DNA of 64,000 bases from positions 29,264,001-29,328,000 of the forward strand of contig CP093831.1 of the NCBI GenBank assembly GCA_033063855.1, read 5' to 3'. The position numbers and the translations under genes are program-made. Positions 1 through 13,716 of the stretch are shown here, in pieces; positions within the stretch are counted from its first letter, which is position 1; each line of letters starts with the position of its first letter. This stretch comes from Smittia aterrima (lineage: Eukaryota > Arthropoda > Insecta > Diptera > Chironomidae). Below the pieces are notes generated by a model. That model worked only from the letters and a program-made list of their open reading frames with translations. It searched no databases and had not been told where the DNA came from.

Positions 1-3000
1 ATGATTGTGAAAATGGCTTCAGCTGAAGTTCAATATCTTTACGAATATTTAGGAGCCGGCGGAGTTCTTGTAATCACGCCGCTAACTGATCGTTGTTACT
101 TATGTTTAATGGGGGCTTTACAAATGAACTTAGGAGGTGCACCAGCAGGGTATTAACATTTTTGTAATATAATTTATTAAAATGAGACTGATGCTTTTTT
201 ATTTAGACCCGCGGGCACTGGAAAAACAGAAACAACAAGAGATCTTGCGAAAGCCTTGGCTGTTCAATGTGTTGTCTTTAATTGCTCTGATGGACTCGAC
301 TATAAAATGATGGGACGATTTTTCTCAGGATTAGCTCAAAGTGGTGAGTCGTAATAACTCAATTGATGGATCAACTTTTTCTTTTACCATTCATTTTGAA
401 ATGCTTCTTAACCACATGTAGATCAGTATTTTCGCGTTTTAATAGATAAATTTTATTTCTCTCAATTACTTACTGTAGGTTCTTGGTGTTGCTTCGATGA
501 ATTTAATCGCATTGACATTGAAGTTTTATCTGTGATTGCCCAACAATTGATCACGATTAGAAACGCAAAGGCAATGAAGAACAAACGATTCATTTTTGAA
601 GGGAGGGAAATTAAACTTGTGCAATCTTGTGCTGCCTTCATCACGATGAATCCCGGCTACGCTGGTCGAACTGAACTCCCAGACAACCTTAAAGCTCTCT
701 TCCGTCCCGTCTCAATGATGATTCCTGATTATAAGCTAATTGCAACGGTAATTCTCTATTCAGAGGGTTTCGAGAACTCAAAATTACTAGCACAGAAGAT
801 GGTGCAAATGTATAAGCTTTGCAGCGAGCAATTGAGTCAACAAGATCATTACGATTTCGGAATGAGAGCAGTGAAAAGTGTTTTGGTAATGGCGGGAGCA
901 TTAAAACGAGCTTCCCCTGATCAAAACGAAGATATTACTTTGATTTGTGCACTTAGAGACTCTAATCTGCCAAAGTTTCTTAGCGATGATGCAATTTTGT
1001 TCAAAGGAATTCTCAATGATTTGTTCCCAGGAGTTGAATTGCCAGAAGCTGAATTTGGTAATCTTCAGAATTCAATTGAAATTTGCATGATTCTGAGAAA
1101 TCTTCAAACTGTCCCTGCACTTGTAACTAAATGCATTCAACTTTATGAAACGATGAGAGTAAGATGGGGAGTGATGCAAGTAGGACCAGCAGGAAGTGGA
1201 AAGTCTTCTGTGCTTCATTCACTTGCTGATGCTTTAACAAAGCTACATCAAGATAACATCTTTGGCTCCGATTATCGACCTGTGAGAATTCAAACAATAA
1301 ATCCTAAATCGGTAACAATGGATGAGCTTTATGGCTATGTGAATCAATCGACTCTTGAGTGGAAGGACGGATTGCTTGGTAAGCGAACTTGAATCTAATA
1401 AATATTGGCATTCTTAAGCAGATATTCAAGACTCATTTTACTTTCTCTTCCATAGGGCTCGCTGTTCGCTCCGCTGTTAATGTGATTGAGGAAGAACATC
1501 AATGGATTGTATGTGATGGGCCGGTCGATGCTGTTTGGATTGAAAACCTCAATACTCTATTGGACGATAACAAAATGCTTTGCTTGGCAAACTCTGAGCG
1601 AATTAAACTGACTCCTTGGGTTCACATGGTATTTGAGGTTCAAGATCTCGCACAAGCATCGCCTGCCACCGTCTCGCGATGCGGAATGGTCTATATTGAT
1701 CCGAAAGATTTGGAATGGAGTGCATTAATCAACTCATGGCTTAACACAATTGATGACGATCTTTTCGATCCTGAACTCAAATCTTATCTTAACTCGCTAT
1801 TTTCAAAACATTTTGAAGACCTTTTGACGTTTGCTCGAAAAAAATGCGCTTACATGATCCATCAAGTCGAAGTTAGCAAAATTGATATGCTTTGCACTAT
1901 CTTGAAGTCACTGATTATGCAAATCCCTAACGTGAACCTAATGGTAAATATTAATTATTAAATATTTAAATAATATTTATTATTATTTTACCCCCAATAG
2001 GAAGAGAGCGACGTAAAATCCTACATTTGCAAGGTTTGGATTTGGGCAACACTTTGGTCCATCGGATCAAATCTGATGGAAGCTTCAAGAGTTTTGCTAG
2101 AGCGTCATATGAGAAAACTTGTTGAAAATCTCGAGAATGCTGCACTTCCAGTTGAAAGCTTGTGGGAGTTTCGAATTAATCCTGAAGAAAAAGTTTGGCA
2201 AAAATGGGAAAAAATCATTCCACCTTTCATTTTCAATCCAAGCATGCCTTTCTTCGAAATGCTTGTGCCAACGTCAGACACGGTCCGCTTCGGTTACGTG
2301 ACCGAAATTCTTTTCAAAGCGGGACATGCAGTAATGTTTTGCGGAGAAACAGGTGTTGGAAAATCAGTGATTGCAAGACAAATAATGACAAAATTATCAG
2401 ACGATAACGTGATTCCTGTTTTTATTAACTTTTCGGCTCAAACGAGTAGCTTAAGGACTCAAGAAATGATTGAAGCTCGTCTTGAGAAAAGAAAGAAAAC
2501 TTTGCTTGGGGCGCCGATAGGCAAAAAACTCATATTTTTTATTGATGACGTCAACATGCCTAAGCTTGAAATGTATGGAGCACAGCCGCCTATAGAACTT
2601 CTTAGGCAGTTCTTAGACTTCAAAGGACTTTTCGATCGAGAGAAAATGTATTGGAAAGAGATTGCTGATGTCATACTTGGAGCTGCTTGTGGACCAGCGA
2701 GCGGTGGAAGAAACCCTCTAAGTCCGCGATTTGTTCGTCATTTCTCTCTTTTATCTTTCCCATCACCAAACACTGGAACATTAGTGGGAATCTTCGGAGG
2801 AATTATCGTTGGATTCTTTTCTGACTTCACAAAAGCTATTTGGAATCTTGCCGAACCCATCGTGCTTGCTTCGGTCTCGATGTACGAGCGAATAGCTCAA
2901 GAACTACTTCCAACACCAACAAAGTCTCATTACGTTTTCAATCTTCGAGATTTATCTAAATGTATTCAAGGAGTTCTTCAAGCTGACACTTCGTCATACA

Positions 3001-6000
3001 CGAGTCAAATACAAATTCTCCGTTTATTCTATCATGAATCAATGAGAGTCTTTCACGATCGACTTGTTAACGATGAAGACAAAAATTATTTCAAGAATCT
3101 CCTCAACGAAATTTCCATCAAATATTTCGAATCTCCTGTCATCGCAAGTGATGAAAAATTGATGTTTGGAGATTTTATGATTTTTCAACAACCACGAGAA
3201 AATCGAGTATATGAGGAAATCAAGGATGTTGAAAAAATGAAAAGCATCTTGATCGATTATCTAGCAGATTACAACTCAGTCACTGGCAAAGAAATGAATT
3301 TGATTCTGTTTGAAGATGCAGTTGGACACATTTTGCGATTGTCACGACTCTTACGATCTGAACGAGGCAATGGCTTGCTTGTAGGCTTAAGTGGAATGGG
3401 CAAACAATCAATAGCAAGACTCGCCTCTCACATAAACGCATATCACTGCATGCAGATTGAACTCACGCGTGGTTATGACCAGAATTCGTTCCGTGATGAT
3501 TTGAGAAAATATTACACTAATGCCGGAGTCAACAATAACCCGACAGTTTTTCTTATGAACGATACACAGATCGTGAAGGAAGAATTTCTTGAAGATATCA
3601 ATAATATCTTGAACTCGGGTGAAGTGCCGAATCTGTTTGAAGGCGATGAATATGAGAAAATTATTCTTAATACTCGAATGGCTTGTATCGAGACCACGCA
3701 AAAAGACGCGACGCGAGACGGGATTTTTGAATTCTTCATTTCTCGAGTACGATCAAATCTTCATGTTGTTCTTTGTATGAGTCCTATTGGTGACGCATTT
3801 CGAAGGCGATGCAGAATGTTCCCTTCATTAGTGAATTGTTGTACCATTGATTGGTTTGTCAAGTGGCCTCCCGAAGCTCTTTACTCTGTAGCAACTGGTT
3901 CCTTAATTTCGATAGCTAAGAATGAAGAACAATGTGAGGCTATGTCAATTATTTGTGTTAAAATGCATGAAATGGTTGAAGATGCGGCTGTAAAATATTA
4001 CGAAGAGATGAAACGAAATTACTACACAACACCAAGCAGTTACTTGGAGCTTCTCAAGCAATATCATTCACTTTTTAAAAACAGAGTGAACACGATCGTG
4101 GCTAAACGTGATAGAATCGCTAATGGCCTCGGAAAAATTCTGGAGACAAATGAAGTCGTTGCTGTGATGGGGGAAGAACTTAAACTCATAGTCCCTCGGA
4201 TGGAACAAAAATCAAACGAAATGAAAGAAACTGTCATGAAACTGGAAAAAGATTCTGCGAATGCCGACAACATTAAGAAAATTGTAGCGCAAGATGAAGC
4301 TGATGCAAAAATCAAGGCAATGGAGACTCAAGAATTAGCTGATGATGCATCGAAGGACTTAGAAGCTGTTATGCCGCAAGTGAGTATTAAGCAGAGTAGA
4401 TCAAATAATCATTAATTATTTATTTTCCTGAACAGCTGAGAACAGCACAAGAAGCTTTGAAAGCTTTAAATAAAAATGATGTCAACGAGATTAGGTAAGG
4501 AATATAAGGTATTTTATTCAACTTCAAATGTAATTGAAATTGTTACAGGGTTTTTGCAAAGCCACCGAAGCTTGTTCAATTTGTAATGGAAGCTGTTTGT
4601 ATTCTGCTAAACGTTAAGTAAGAACTTTTAAAAGAATTTTCTTTTAATCTTTAGAAATCGACAAACTTAAAAACATTGATTTTTTATTTTTTTTGTAGAC
4701 CTGACTGGAACACTGCAAAAACCGTTATGGCAGATGTAAACTTTTTAAAGAAACTTCAAGAATATGATGCCAATCACATTCCTGACACGATCATTAAGAA
4801 ACTAAAGCCTTACGTCGACCACAAAGACTTTCAACCAGCTGCGGTTGAAAAAGTGTCAAAGACCGCTCGATCAATGTGTGCTTGGGTTGTCGCCATGAAC
4901 AAATACGCTGACGTTTTTAAGGACATTGAACCAAAAATAAGGAAGCGTGATGGAGCTGAAGCTGAACTCAAGCAAGTGCTTGCTTTGCTAAAACAAAAAC
5001 AAAACCAGTTGGCAGAAGTCGAGGCTAAAATGCAAATGTTGAAAGATGATTTGGATAAAAAACAGAAAGAAATGCAAGATATTCAGGATCGGTACGATCT
5101 TAACAGTATCAGATTGAATCGAGCAGGTCGGCTGACATCTGCTTTATCGGATGAAGAAATCCGTTGGCGTGAAACCGTAGCGGAATTAAACCGAGAATTG
5201 ACTGCAGTTCCCGGCGACGCTTTGGTCGCTTCAGCTTGTGTCGCTTATCTTGGTGCCTTCTCTATGGATTACAGAAAGCGAATGTCATCTAACTGGATTC
5301 TCGAATGTCAAAGACTCAACATTCCTAGCTCTGAAAACTTTGATCTTGTTCAATGCTTGGGTGACCCTTACCAAATGAGATCATGGAATATGCATGGATT
5401 GCCTCGTGATGAAGTGTCAATCGAAAACGGAATAATCGTAACTCAATCTGGTCGTTGGCCACTTATGATTGATCCGCAAGAACAAGCAAACCGTTGGATA
5501 AGAAATTTGGAAAAAGAAAATGATCTAATCATTACGAAAATGTCCGATCCGCAACTGATGCGTGTTCTTGAGATGTCGATCCGTAAAGGGAATCCAGTCT
5601 TGTTAGAGGAACTTGGAGAGTCAATTGATCCTTCTCTGCAACCTATTTTAGCACGATCCCTTCACACACAAGGTGGAAGAACAATGTTAAGATTTGGCGA
5701 CGTCGATATAGATTACGATAAAAACTTTAAACTCTACATGACAACAAAGTTGACAAATCCCCATTACCTCCCCGAAGTTTGCATTCAAGTGACTTTGGTG
5801 AACTTCCTGGTTTCAGCAAGTGGCCTCGAGGATCAGCTTCTTACCGATATTGTTAGAATTGAGTTACCTGACATGGAAAGACAACGAAATAGTTTAATTG
5901 TTAGCATTAACAAAGACAAACAACAATTGATTCTTCTCGAGGACAAAATCCTGAAATTGCTATTCTCATCCAAAGGAAATATTCTTGATGACGAAGAACT

Positions 6001-8708
6001 TGTTGACACATTAAATGAATCAAAAGAAACTTCAATTGTTATCGCTTCCCGCTTAATTGATGCTGAGAAAACTGAGGAGATGATAACTATTGAAAGAGAA
6101 AAGTTTCGTCCGCTAGCTGCAAAAGGTGCTGTACTGTTCTTTGTTGTATCCATGCTTGCTGACGTTGATCCAATGTACCAATTCAGTCTTCGTTACTTCA
6201 CTCAAGTCTTTTGTAGTGTAATTGAAGCCGAACACGAGAAGACAAGCTTTGAATTGCGTTTGGATTTTCTTATGGCTCAAGAAACAAAAATAATCTACTT
6301 GAATATCGGTCGGGGACTTTTTGAACGTCATAAGCTCATCTTCAGTTTTTTACTTGCAACTGGAATCGCGAAACACGAGCAAAGCTTAACTGAAGCTGAA
6401 GTCAGTTTTCTTTTTCGAGGACCAATCGGAACGAAGTCGAAAATAAAACCTAAGCCTGAGGAACTCTCTATGTTATCAGAGAAACAGTGGAATAGTATCC
6501 TTCATCTTGAACAAGAGTTCGAAGAGTTTGCAGAGTTGTCAACAAGTCTCAATAAGAAAATTCCAATTCAACTTGGCGATTTTCATGAAAACTTTATGTT
6601 GATTTTGGGAGCTAATGAGAATTCAAAAGATTGGAATAATACTCTTTCTCCTTTCAAGAAACTAATGCTCATTTCCGTTTTCAAGCCACAGCTTCTCGTG
6701 ACTGCCATAAATTCTTATGTTCGTCACACATTAGGAAATGAATTTACGGAATCCAAAGGAACAAATCTTGCTTATGTATTCAATGACATATCGCCTGTGA
6801 CGCCTCTTATTTTCGTTCTCTCGACTGGATCAGATCCCATGAGTGCCTTGCAAAAGTTTGCACAAGAAAAAGAATTCGCAGCAAAGCTCCATTCGATTTC
6901 GCTTGGACAAGGTTTGTAGTGCAAGAACACATAGAACCCGTTTTAATAAATATATTTTAGGTCAAGGCGCAGTAGCAGAAAGTCTTTTGGCAAAGGGACG
7001 TTCACTTGGACATTGGATTTTTCTTCAAAACTGTCATCTCGCTACTTCGTGGATGCCCGCGATGGAAGCGATCGTTCGAAGTATGGCTTTAGGAGAAGTT
7101 AAAATCCATCCTGACTTCCGATTATTTTTGTCATCGATGCCTTCATCAACATTCCCGATCAGCGTTTTGCAAAACTCAGTGAAGCTAACAAATGAACCAC
7201 CGAAGGGTCTTCGAGCTAACCTTCTTCGATCACTCTCGGATCTCAAAGAAGAACATTTTGAGGTTCATATTCAAGGAGATAGTTGGAGGAAAATGGTTTT
7301 TGGAATTTGTATGTTCCACGGTGTCATTCTGGAGAGAAGAAAGTTTGGAAGTTTAGGCTTCAACATCCTTTACGAATTCAGTGAAAGTGATCGAGAATGT
7401 GCTTTAAGAACTTTTGATATGTTTGTTGACCGTGAAGTTAGGAAAGAAATTAAATGGCAAGCACTCGAGTTTGTAAACGGTGAAATTACATATGGAGGAC
7501 GTGTGACTGATGAATATGATCAAAGACTGATGAAAACAATTTTGAAGAACTTTTCGTCGGAGAGAATTCTTGAAGATAATTACACTTATAGTGAAAGTGG
7601 TATCTACAAATCGCCCGAAGCGACAAAATTACGTTCATTCAAAGAATATGTTGAACAACTTCCATTCAATGAATTACCGGAAATTTTTGGCTTGCATCAG
7701 AATGCCGATATCATTTACCAGACAAAAGAAACTAAATTTTTTTTAGACACTCTATTGGAGGGACAGTCTAAAAGTGCTAGTGGCAGCGACACCAGCAATG
7801 ACAATATTGCTTTGGAAATGATAGCAAATATCAAAAAACTCATTGTGAAATCTATTGGCGTTGATACCATTGATTCGAGTCTGACAGAAATTGATGAAAA
7901 AGGTCGGATGGCGCCATTGACTACCGTTTTGCTTCAAGAAGTTGAGCGTTTCAATAAACTTCTAAAAACCGTTCATGGAAGTCTCAATGACTTGGAGAAA
8001 GCTATAAAAGGATTTGTAGTAATGTCTGAAGCACTCGAAGCTGTCTTTGAAGCTTTTCTTAACAATCAAGTGCCCTTGGTATGGTCTCAAAAAGGCGGAT
8101 TTCTCTCAACAAAGTCTCTAGCAAATTGGATCAAAGATTTTGCAATGAGAATCGAACATGTTGACAGTTGGATCCAACGAGGTTTGCCGCAATCTTCATG
8201 GATATCTGGAATGTTTTTTCCCCAAAGTTTTCTTACTGGAACACTTCAGTCTTATGCTAGAAAGCACAATTTGCCAATCGATTTTCTTCGATTTGATTTT
8301 GAAGTTTTACCTAAAATTGTTAGTCAAGAAAATATTTACGAACTTCGAGCTAATGGAGCTTTCGAGAACTGCGATTTATATGAAGGTCTCAATGCTCCAA
8401 AAGATGGAGTATTCGTTCACGGACTCTTTATTGAAGCAGGCAAATGGGATCAAAACCGAGGACTTATTGATCCCGACATTGGCGAACTATCGCCACGCCT
8501 TCCAGCGCTTTGGCTTAAACCTTGTATGGAGCTGGAAATCAAAAATCGTTATGAAGCTCCGCTCTACAAAACACCAGTTCGAGCCGGAGTTCTTTCAACG
8601 ACTGGTCACTCGACAAATTTTGTTCTTTCAATTTTGTTGGAGTCACTCAAGAAGCCAGAGTTTTGGGTTCTGCGAGGAACTGCTTTAGTTACATTAACAA
8701 CTGAATGA
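1..8708 (+). CDS. DNAH6: Axonemal dynein heavy chain, DNAH6 class (5'-partial)
   Basis: ATP-driven motor subunit of an inner dynein arm of the ciliary or sperm axoneme. Exons read: 1-149, 207-343, 479-1378, 1456-1943, 2001-4379, 4436-4494, 4549-4617, 4699-6911, 6961-8708; they sum to 2714 codons in one frame and end at TGA 8706. The family is about 4,100 residues, so the N-terminal tail lies left of the window and the ATG at base 1 is unlikely to be the start. Four P-loops are visible: AAA1 GPAGTGKT (split by intron 1), AAA2 GPAGSGKS, AAA3 GETGVGKS and AAA4 GLSGMGKQ. The AAA1 sensor stretch (SWCCFDEFNRI) is intact. A charged coiled-coil stalk follows (about 4080-5100), then AAA5-6 and the C-terminal domain. 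The AAA1-AAA2 linker (YKLCSEQLSQQDHYDFGMR) is closer to DNAH6 than to DNAH3/7/12 as I know them. No frameshift was seen. The stop lies only 100 bp from the stop of the opposing catalase gene. Confidence 0.95.
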
Positions 8709-8728
8709 CAAAATTCTTAAGTAGATAA

Positions 8729-8752
8729 AATAAATTTTTTCGTTTGAATAAA
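8729..8752 (+). other. Poly(A) signals of the dynein gene
   Basis: Two AATAAA hexamers (8729-8734 and 8747-8752) lie 20-45 bp after the dynein stop codon, inside the 100-bp gap between the convergent dynein and catalase genes. Confidence 0.5.
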
Positions 8753-8808
8753 AAAATTGAAGTTAAATAGAAATATTTGTAAATGTTACAACGGACACGC
8801 CAATAGTA

Positions 8809-10597
8809 TTAAAGTTCTCCGCTCCGTTGAATTTTCAGAGTTTTATTCAATTTCTCGCCAAGATCTATGCTGACCTTACTGAAGTTTGCAATCGTTCGTT
8901 CTTGAATAAAAGCCGCAGTTTTAACCAACTGAGCTGCAATGTTTGATACGAGTCGCTGCTGTTCTTCTTCTTTTAGAACAGAATTCCAAAATACTCTCGC
9001 CTGAGTAAAATTATCGTCGTCACCGCTTTCAAATCGATAAACATCGCCACTTACTTTATAAGGTGGTTCCAAGTCTCGTGCTCTTTGACTTGCCTCTGGT
9101 CCACTAAATGAGTTCGGATAATAGTTTGGCGCATTTCCTTGATTGTCGAAAGCCATTGGACCATCTAAAATATAAAACTAAGTAGTATATGAAGAAGCAG
9201 AAGACTTCTTTAGTTACCTCGCTGATAATTTCTGGCTGAAACTCTGTAAGGACAATTTACTGGTAATTGTTGGTAGTTAGGTCCGATCCGGTGTCGTTGA
9301 GAATCCTAATGATTTTATATTTAATATTGAAACAGGTATTAAAATCATGACTTACTTGATATGAGAATAAACGACCAAGAAGCATTTTGTCAGGAGATGG
9401 AAGAATTCCGGGGACAAGATTGCTAGGTGAGAATGCGATTTGCTCAACTTCAGCAAAGTAATTTACTGGGTTTCGATTTAACGTAAATTTTCCAACTGGA
9501 ATCAATGGAAAATCTCGTTGACTCCAAGTCTGGAAAAAAAAGTTTGTTAAACATTAAAATTATTTAGCTTAAATCATCTCTCACTTTCGTAACATCAAAG
9601 GGATTAAACTGAAGTCTTTCAGCTTGATCATAAGTCATTATTTGAATGAATAAAGTCCAAGAAGGAAAATCGCCTCTGCCGATGGCATTGAATAAATCTC
9701 GAACAGCGTAATCGGGATCGGATGCTGAGATTTTTGCGGCTTTCTGAACATCAAGGTTTCTAATACCTTGAATGGTGCGCATATGGAACTTGCAGTAGTG
9801 TGATTCGTTTCTATCATTTTGAAGCTTGAATGTATGACTTCCGTACCCATGCATATGTCTGAAACCATCCGGGATGCCGCGATCACTATAGAGAAACATT
9901 ACTTGGTGTATTGTCTCAGGGCGCAAAGAAAAGAAGTCCCATTGCATATTAGGATCTGGCAAATTAGTTTGTGGGTTTCTCTTCTGAGTGTGAAGGAAGC
10001 TTGGGAAGAGAATTGGGTCACGAATGAAGAAGATTGGCGTGTTATTACCGACCAAGTCCCAAATTCCGTCTTCAGTGTAAAACTTTACTGCAAACCCCCT
10101 AATTATTTTGATGACGAACAAACAAAAAAATTAAACAAGCAATTGAATTTTCGCCAGACGCTTACCTTGGGTTTCGAACAGTATCTGCGCTTCCACGCTC
10201 TCCGGTAACTGTCGAAAATCGCATTGCAATTGGCGTTCGTTTTCCAACCTTCTCAAAAAGCTTTGCTGCTGTATATTTAGTAATATCGTGAGTAACCTCG
10301 AAGAAGCCAAAAGCACCTGAACCTTTAGCGTGTTCAACTCGTTCAGGAACTCTTTCGCGATCGAAATGAGCGATCTCATCCAAATAGTTGACATCTTGGA
10401 GAAGAACAGGTCCACGGTTACCAACTGTTAAAGTTGCTGTTTTGATCCCAATCGGAGCACCATTAGAATTTGTTGCTACGGCAGGCCCTTGCTTGAATGA
10501 GAATGATTTCATTAAATTTTTCACTCATTTACTCACAACTGGACTTGCTTACTCGATTATTGGCTTTAAAGTCTAGCAATTGGCTTTCAGCAGACAT
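8809..10597 (-). CDS. Cat: Catalase
   Basis: Heme enzyme that dismutates hydrogen peroxide, normally peroxisomal. Exons on the minus strand: 10597-10553, 10491-10166, 10098-9585, 9529-9356, 9305-9218, 9164-8809; 500 residues, the usual length for animal catalase. Visible landmarks are the catalytic-His segment (RVEHAKGSGAFGFFEVT, His near residue 69), the distal Asn segment (DLVGNNTPIFF), the proximal heme-ligand Tyr in RLFSYQ, and FSPSNLVPG. The ATG at 10597 was chosen because MSAESQLLDF matches the usual short N-terminus and the 61-bp first intron keeps frame. Oddity: the protein ends in GEL, which is not a standard SKL-type peroxisomal signal, although animal catalases often have weak ones. 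The gene is convergent with the dynein gene and overlaps no other CDS. Confidence 0.97.
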
Positions 10598-10871
10598 TTT
10601 CTTGAAATAATTTAGTGTTACCTAAATGATGAAACTTATAAGGTGTTACGATCAGAACTAAATGCACTCATTGAAAGTGCAACTTTATTTATTGTAAAAT
10701 AAAAATTTTGGTGGGAGACGATAAATATTTTGAAAAATACTTGAGCATGAACAGTATACTGAAGGGCAAATAGATTACCTTTAATCGATTAACAAACTGA
10801 TACTTTGTTTAAAATTTTGAGCTTTAAGAAAAGCTTTTTAAGAAATTAAGCTTTCTTACAAAGCTTGCAAA

Positions 10872-11063
10872 CTATCGAGCTATGTCATTGCTTTTAAAAA
10901 AAAGTTTTTCCGTCTGTTTCAGACATCGTTTTACAATGCCCGCTATTTGAGCTTCATGATGCAACGAAACTAACTGTGTGCTCTCAATTCTAAATCGCTT
11001 TAAAACCTGTCGATATGAAGTACTCTTACTAAGAGTCTTAGGAATAAGTGAATTGAACAACAT
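10872..11063 (-). CDS. Small hypothetical ORF, 63 residues
   Basis: Uninterrupted ATG-to-TAG frame encoding a basic 63-residue peptide beginning MLFNSLIPKTLSKSTSYRQV. The segment YRQVLKRFR followed by an amphipathic stretch is faintly like small mitochondrial LYR/FMC1-type helical proteins, but the match is too weak to name. There is no signal peptide and no neighbouring exon was seen. It lies 275 bp upstream of the catalase start on the same strand. It could be a chance ORF. Confidence 0.25.
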   Translation of the reverse strand: MLFNSLIPKTLSKSTSYRQVLKRFRIESTQLVSLHHEAQIAGIVKRCLKQTEKLFFKSNDIAR

Positions 11064-12073
11064 GATTGACGTGAATCAAAGTGAATAAAAAATAGATAAA
11101 AAACGTATAAATTCATATCGCATTTATTTACAATTCATTCACAAATAAAAGACCCTTATAAATGAAACAAAGTGTCATATTTCCATCAACACTACAATTT
11201 CGTGTATGCAGAAAAGTTTCATTCAAAATATGCGTTGCTGACCGATTTCCTGAGATGGTCGTGAATCATACCGCGTTTCTTTTTGAATCGCATTCCTTTT
11301 CTTCGTTTTCAACTCTTGATAATTTGTTTTCGGATTCCTCCCACATAAACGGTCGACATACAACTTGCAAATTTTTTCAAAATACAGTGATTTAAAGTAA
11401 ACTGCAATCGAGACACGATCAAAATTCTTAAATACTAGAGTTTGTTGACATCGTTTCGTTTGACATTTTTTAGAAAGTGCTTTAAAGCAAAAATATTTTG
11501 ATTTCAATTTTTCTGTTTTTTGGTCATCACTGGATTTGCCACTAAAGAGGAATTTAATTTATTCACTACAAAGTAAAATGACTCAACCTTTTTAACATAA
11601 TAAATATTTTAGTTTGTATGTCAATTTGTAAGTTTGCTAAAACTTAGGGTTGCTTAAACTCTGTGAGAATGGATTTGCTCGTGAACATTCTAAATGTACT
11701 AATAAATTTGAATTAAGTCATTTTCCATGCTTCACATATTTGTAAGATTCTCATGAGAGAACAAAAGAATTCGAAGGTGATTAGACTATTGAAGAAGCGA
11801 AAAAAATCTTTTGTGTCATTCGACTTATTCAGCGAAACAAGAAGAAATCATTTTACGTTTAAAAATTAAGAGGAACTAATATAGTATTTTTGTAATTACA
11901 ATTTCAGAGCAGTGCTGATTTTAAAGCATCTAGAGCAGAAACGAAGCCGAAAAAATGAAACTTGAAGCAAAATAGCATTTTTATCAGATGTCAATCATTT
12001 ATTTTGAAATCGACAAATGTGTAACGAAAATCGAGAAACATTCGGTTTCATCGATAAGTTTTAATGAAGAAAA

Positions 12074-12155
12074 GCTTCATCCGTATGTGAATAAGCTCTG
12101 GCATTTTTGTCAGTCTCTTGACTCATGCGTCGGCATCATCGTCGTCAAAATATTT
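12074..12155 (+). repeat. Copy of the VWA8 last-intron repeat
   Basis: 82 bp that match the minus strand of 47805-47889 at about 74 positions, with one 3-bp gap in a CAT/CGT-rich run. The shared core begins GCTTC-TCCGTAT and includes AATAAGCTCTGGCATTTTT. No ORF or target-site duplication is clear. Confidence 0.75.
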
Positions 12156-13716
12156 GAAATGAAAAAGACGCAAAATGTTTGCAAAGGAGAAAGTTTTTTC
12201 GCCTCATTCAGAGACTCGTTTATTTCTTTTCGGGTTAAAAATTTCTAGTTCGAGCTTATTAAAAATTCTTTCGGCTTAATTTTTTTTTTCATTCACTTGT
12301 AACGGGACACTTGTTTTTTGCCGGAATGCTTCGAATAACTTTTGTAGACGCTCGACTTCTTGAGTCTGATGACAGGTGGAAATTATCATCTGAACTTTCC
12401 AATAAATTGAGACAACAAATGTGACTGCCTAAATCAATCGAGGATATTTAATTTGATAAATTGCAAGTGTACTAAGATTTTACTGAAGTTCGTTGATGAA
12501 TGAGATAACCATGTTTAATTTCTCTCTATTTGACCGAGTTATACAAAACGAAAACGAAATTGCGATCGCTAACAATATACCAGAATTTCGTTTTCTAAAC
12601 TTTGTGTGTTATTCTGCAGTGAAATTTAAACAAAAGCGAGAATGATCGCGGGAATTTTTCCCTCACACTAATTTAATTCAAACTTTTCCTTTTTAATAAA
12701 TTAAACTGTTGGTTGTGTGAAAGAATTATTACTTCGGCGATCTTGAATTAAATATCTTTCTTTGACGTTTGGTTTCAAGCCTAAACATTTAACATTTTCT
12801 TTAAAATGCGTTTGCCCAAAATTAATGATAGTATTGCCCTTTTAGAAATAACCCAAATGCAACCATAGACGGCGAATCGGAAATAATATTTAGAGCATAC
12901 TAAAAATTCAATTCTCTTTATTTAAGTAAAATTAAGCACTGTATGGTATAAATAAACGGTAAATTCTCCAAAATTGCAAGTGAAAATCAAAAATTCAATA
13001 AAGAATGCTTTAAAAGAATGTGAAATTTGTGGCTTTGCGCTCCTACGCTTAATGATTAGTTTTATCTAATTTCGATTCATGAACCAATTTGACAAATAGC
13101 GACACCTTGAAATGTCTGATGAGACATTGATGATCTCGAACCCAGCCAACTTGCAAACACTAAAGTCTCTTCTCTTACGAGTTGATTCATTTTTTCTATA
13201 AGAAGAAGATCTGTTTATTTCGGCATTTACCTAGAGAAGCGTCATCAAGTCCAAGTAGTGTTAGTCAAGCACTTTTTTCTTGACTCAACAACAGTAAGAG
13301 AAAGAAAAAAAAATACGAAGAAATTTTAACATCGGCAACATTCGGAGATCTTCGGCTTTACTTTCTTATGCTTTGCACATCAAACTGCACCGTCAAGTGT
13401 TCGTTTCTTCTTTCAGTTCTTCGATAAACTTTGCGACGTTAAGACGTGTAGTCGTATTCGGTTTAATATTATTGCGGTTTGATCTACTTAAGAAACTTAA
13501 ACGGTGAAAGGATTAACTGGAAATTACGTATTCATTTATTGGTGCGGTTAATTAGCAGACTGGGGTGAAAGACATTCTGATTAGAACAACAGATTCTAAG
13601 TAATACTCAATAAGATGTGAGATTTGTATCAGAAGGATTAAAAAATATTCATAGTCAAAATTTTTTAAAAAAAATTAGTGTTAAAAAAATTATTGCAAAA
13701 AAGCCGAGTGAAAAGT

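Larger units (their letters stand above)
10598..13716. other. Intergenic region between catalase and the selectin-like gene
   Basis: AT-rich sequence upstream of two divergently transcribed genes, so it should hold both promoters. It contains one small minus-strand ORF (10872-11063) and an 82-bp repeat copy (12074-12155). Nothing else gene-like was recognised. The last 300 bp before 13717 presumably hold the 5' UTR and start region of the plus-strand gene. Confidence 0.5.

Noticed and set aside
11988..12248. 86-residue ORF overlapping the 12-kb repeat
   Set aside because: Its middle is just the translated repeat that also lies in a VWA8 intron, so it is not evidence of a gene.
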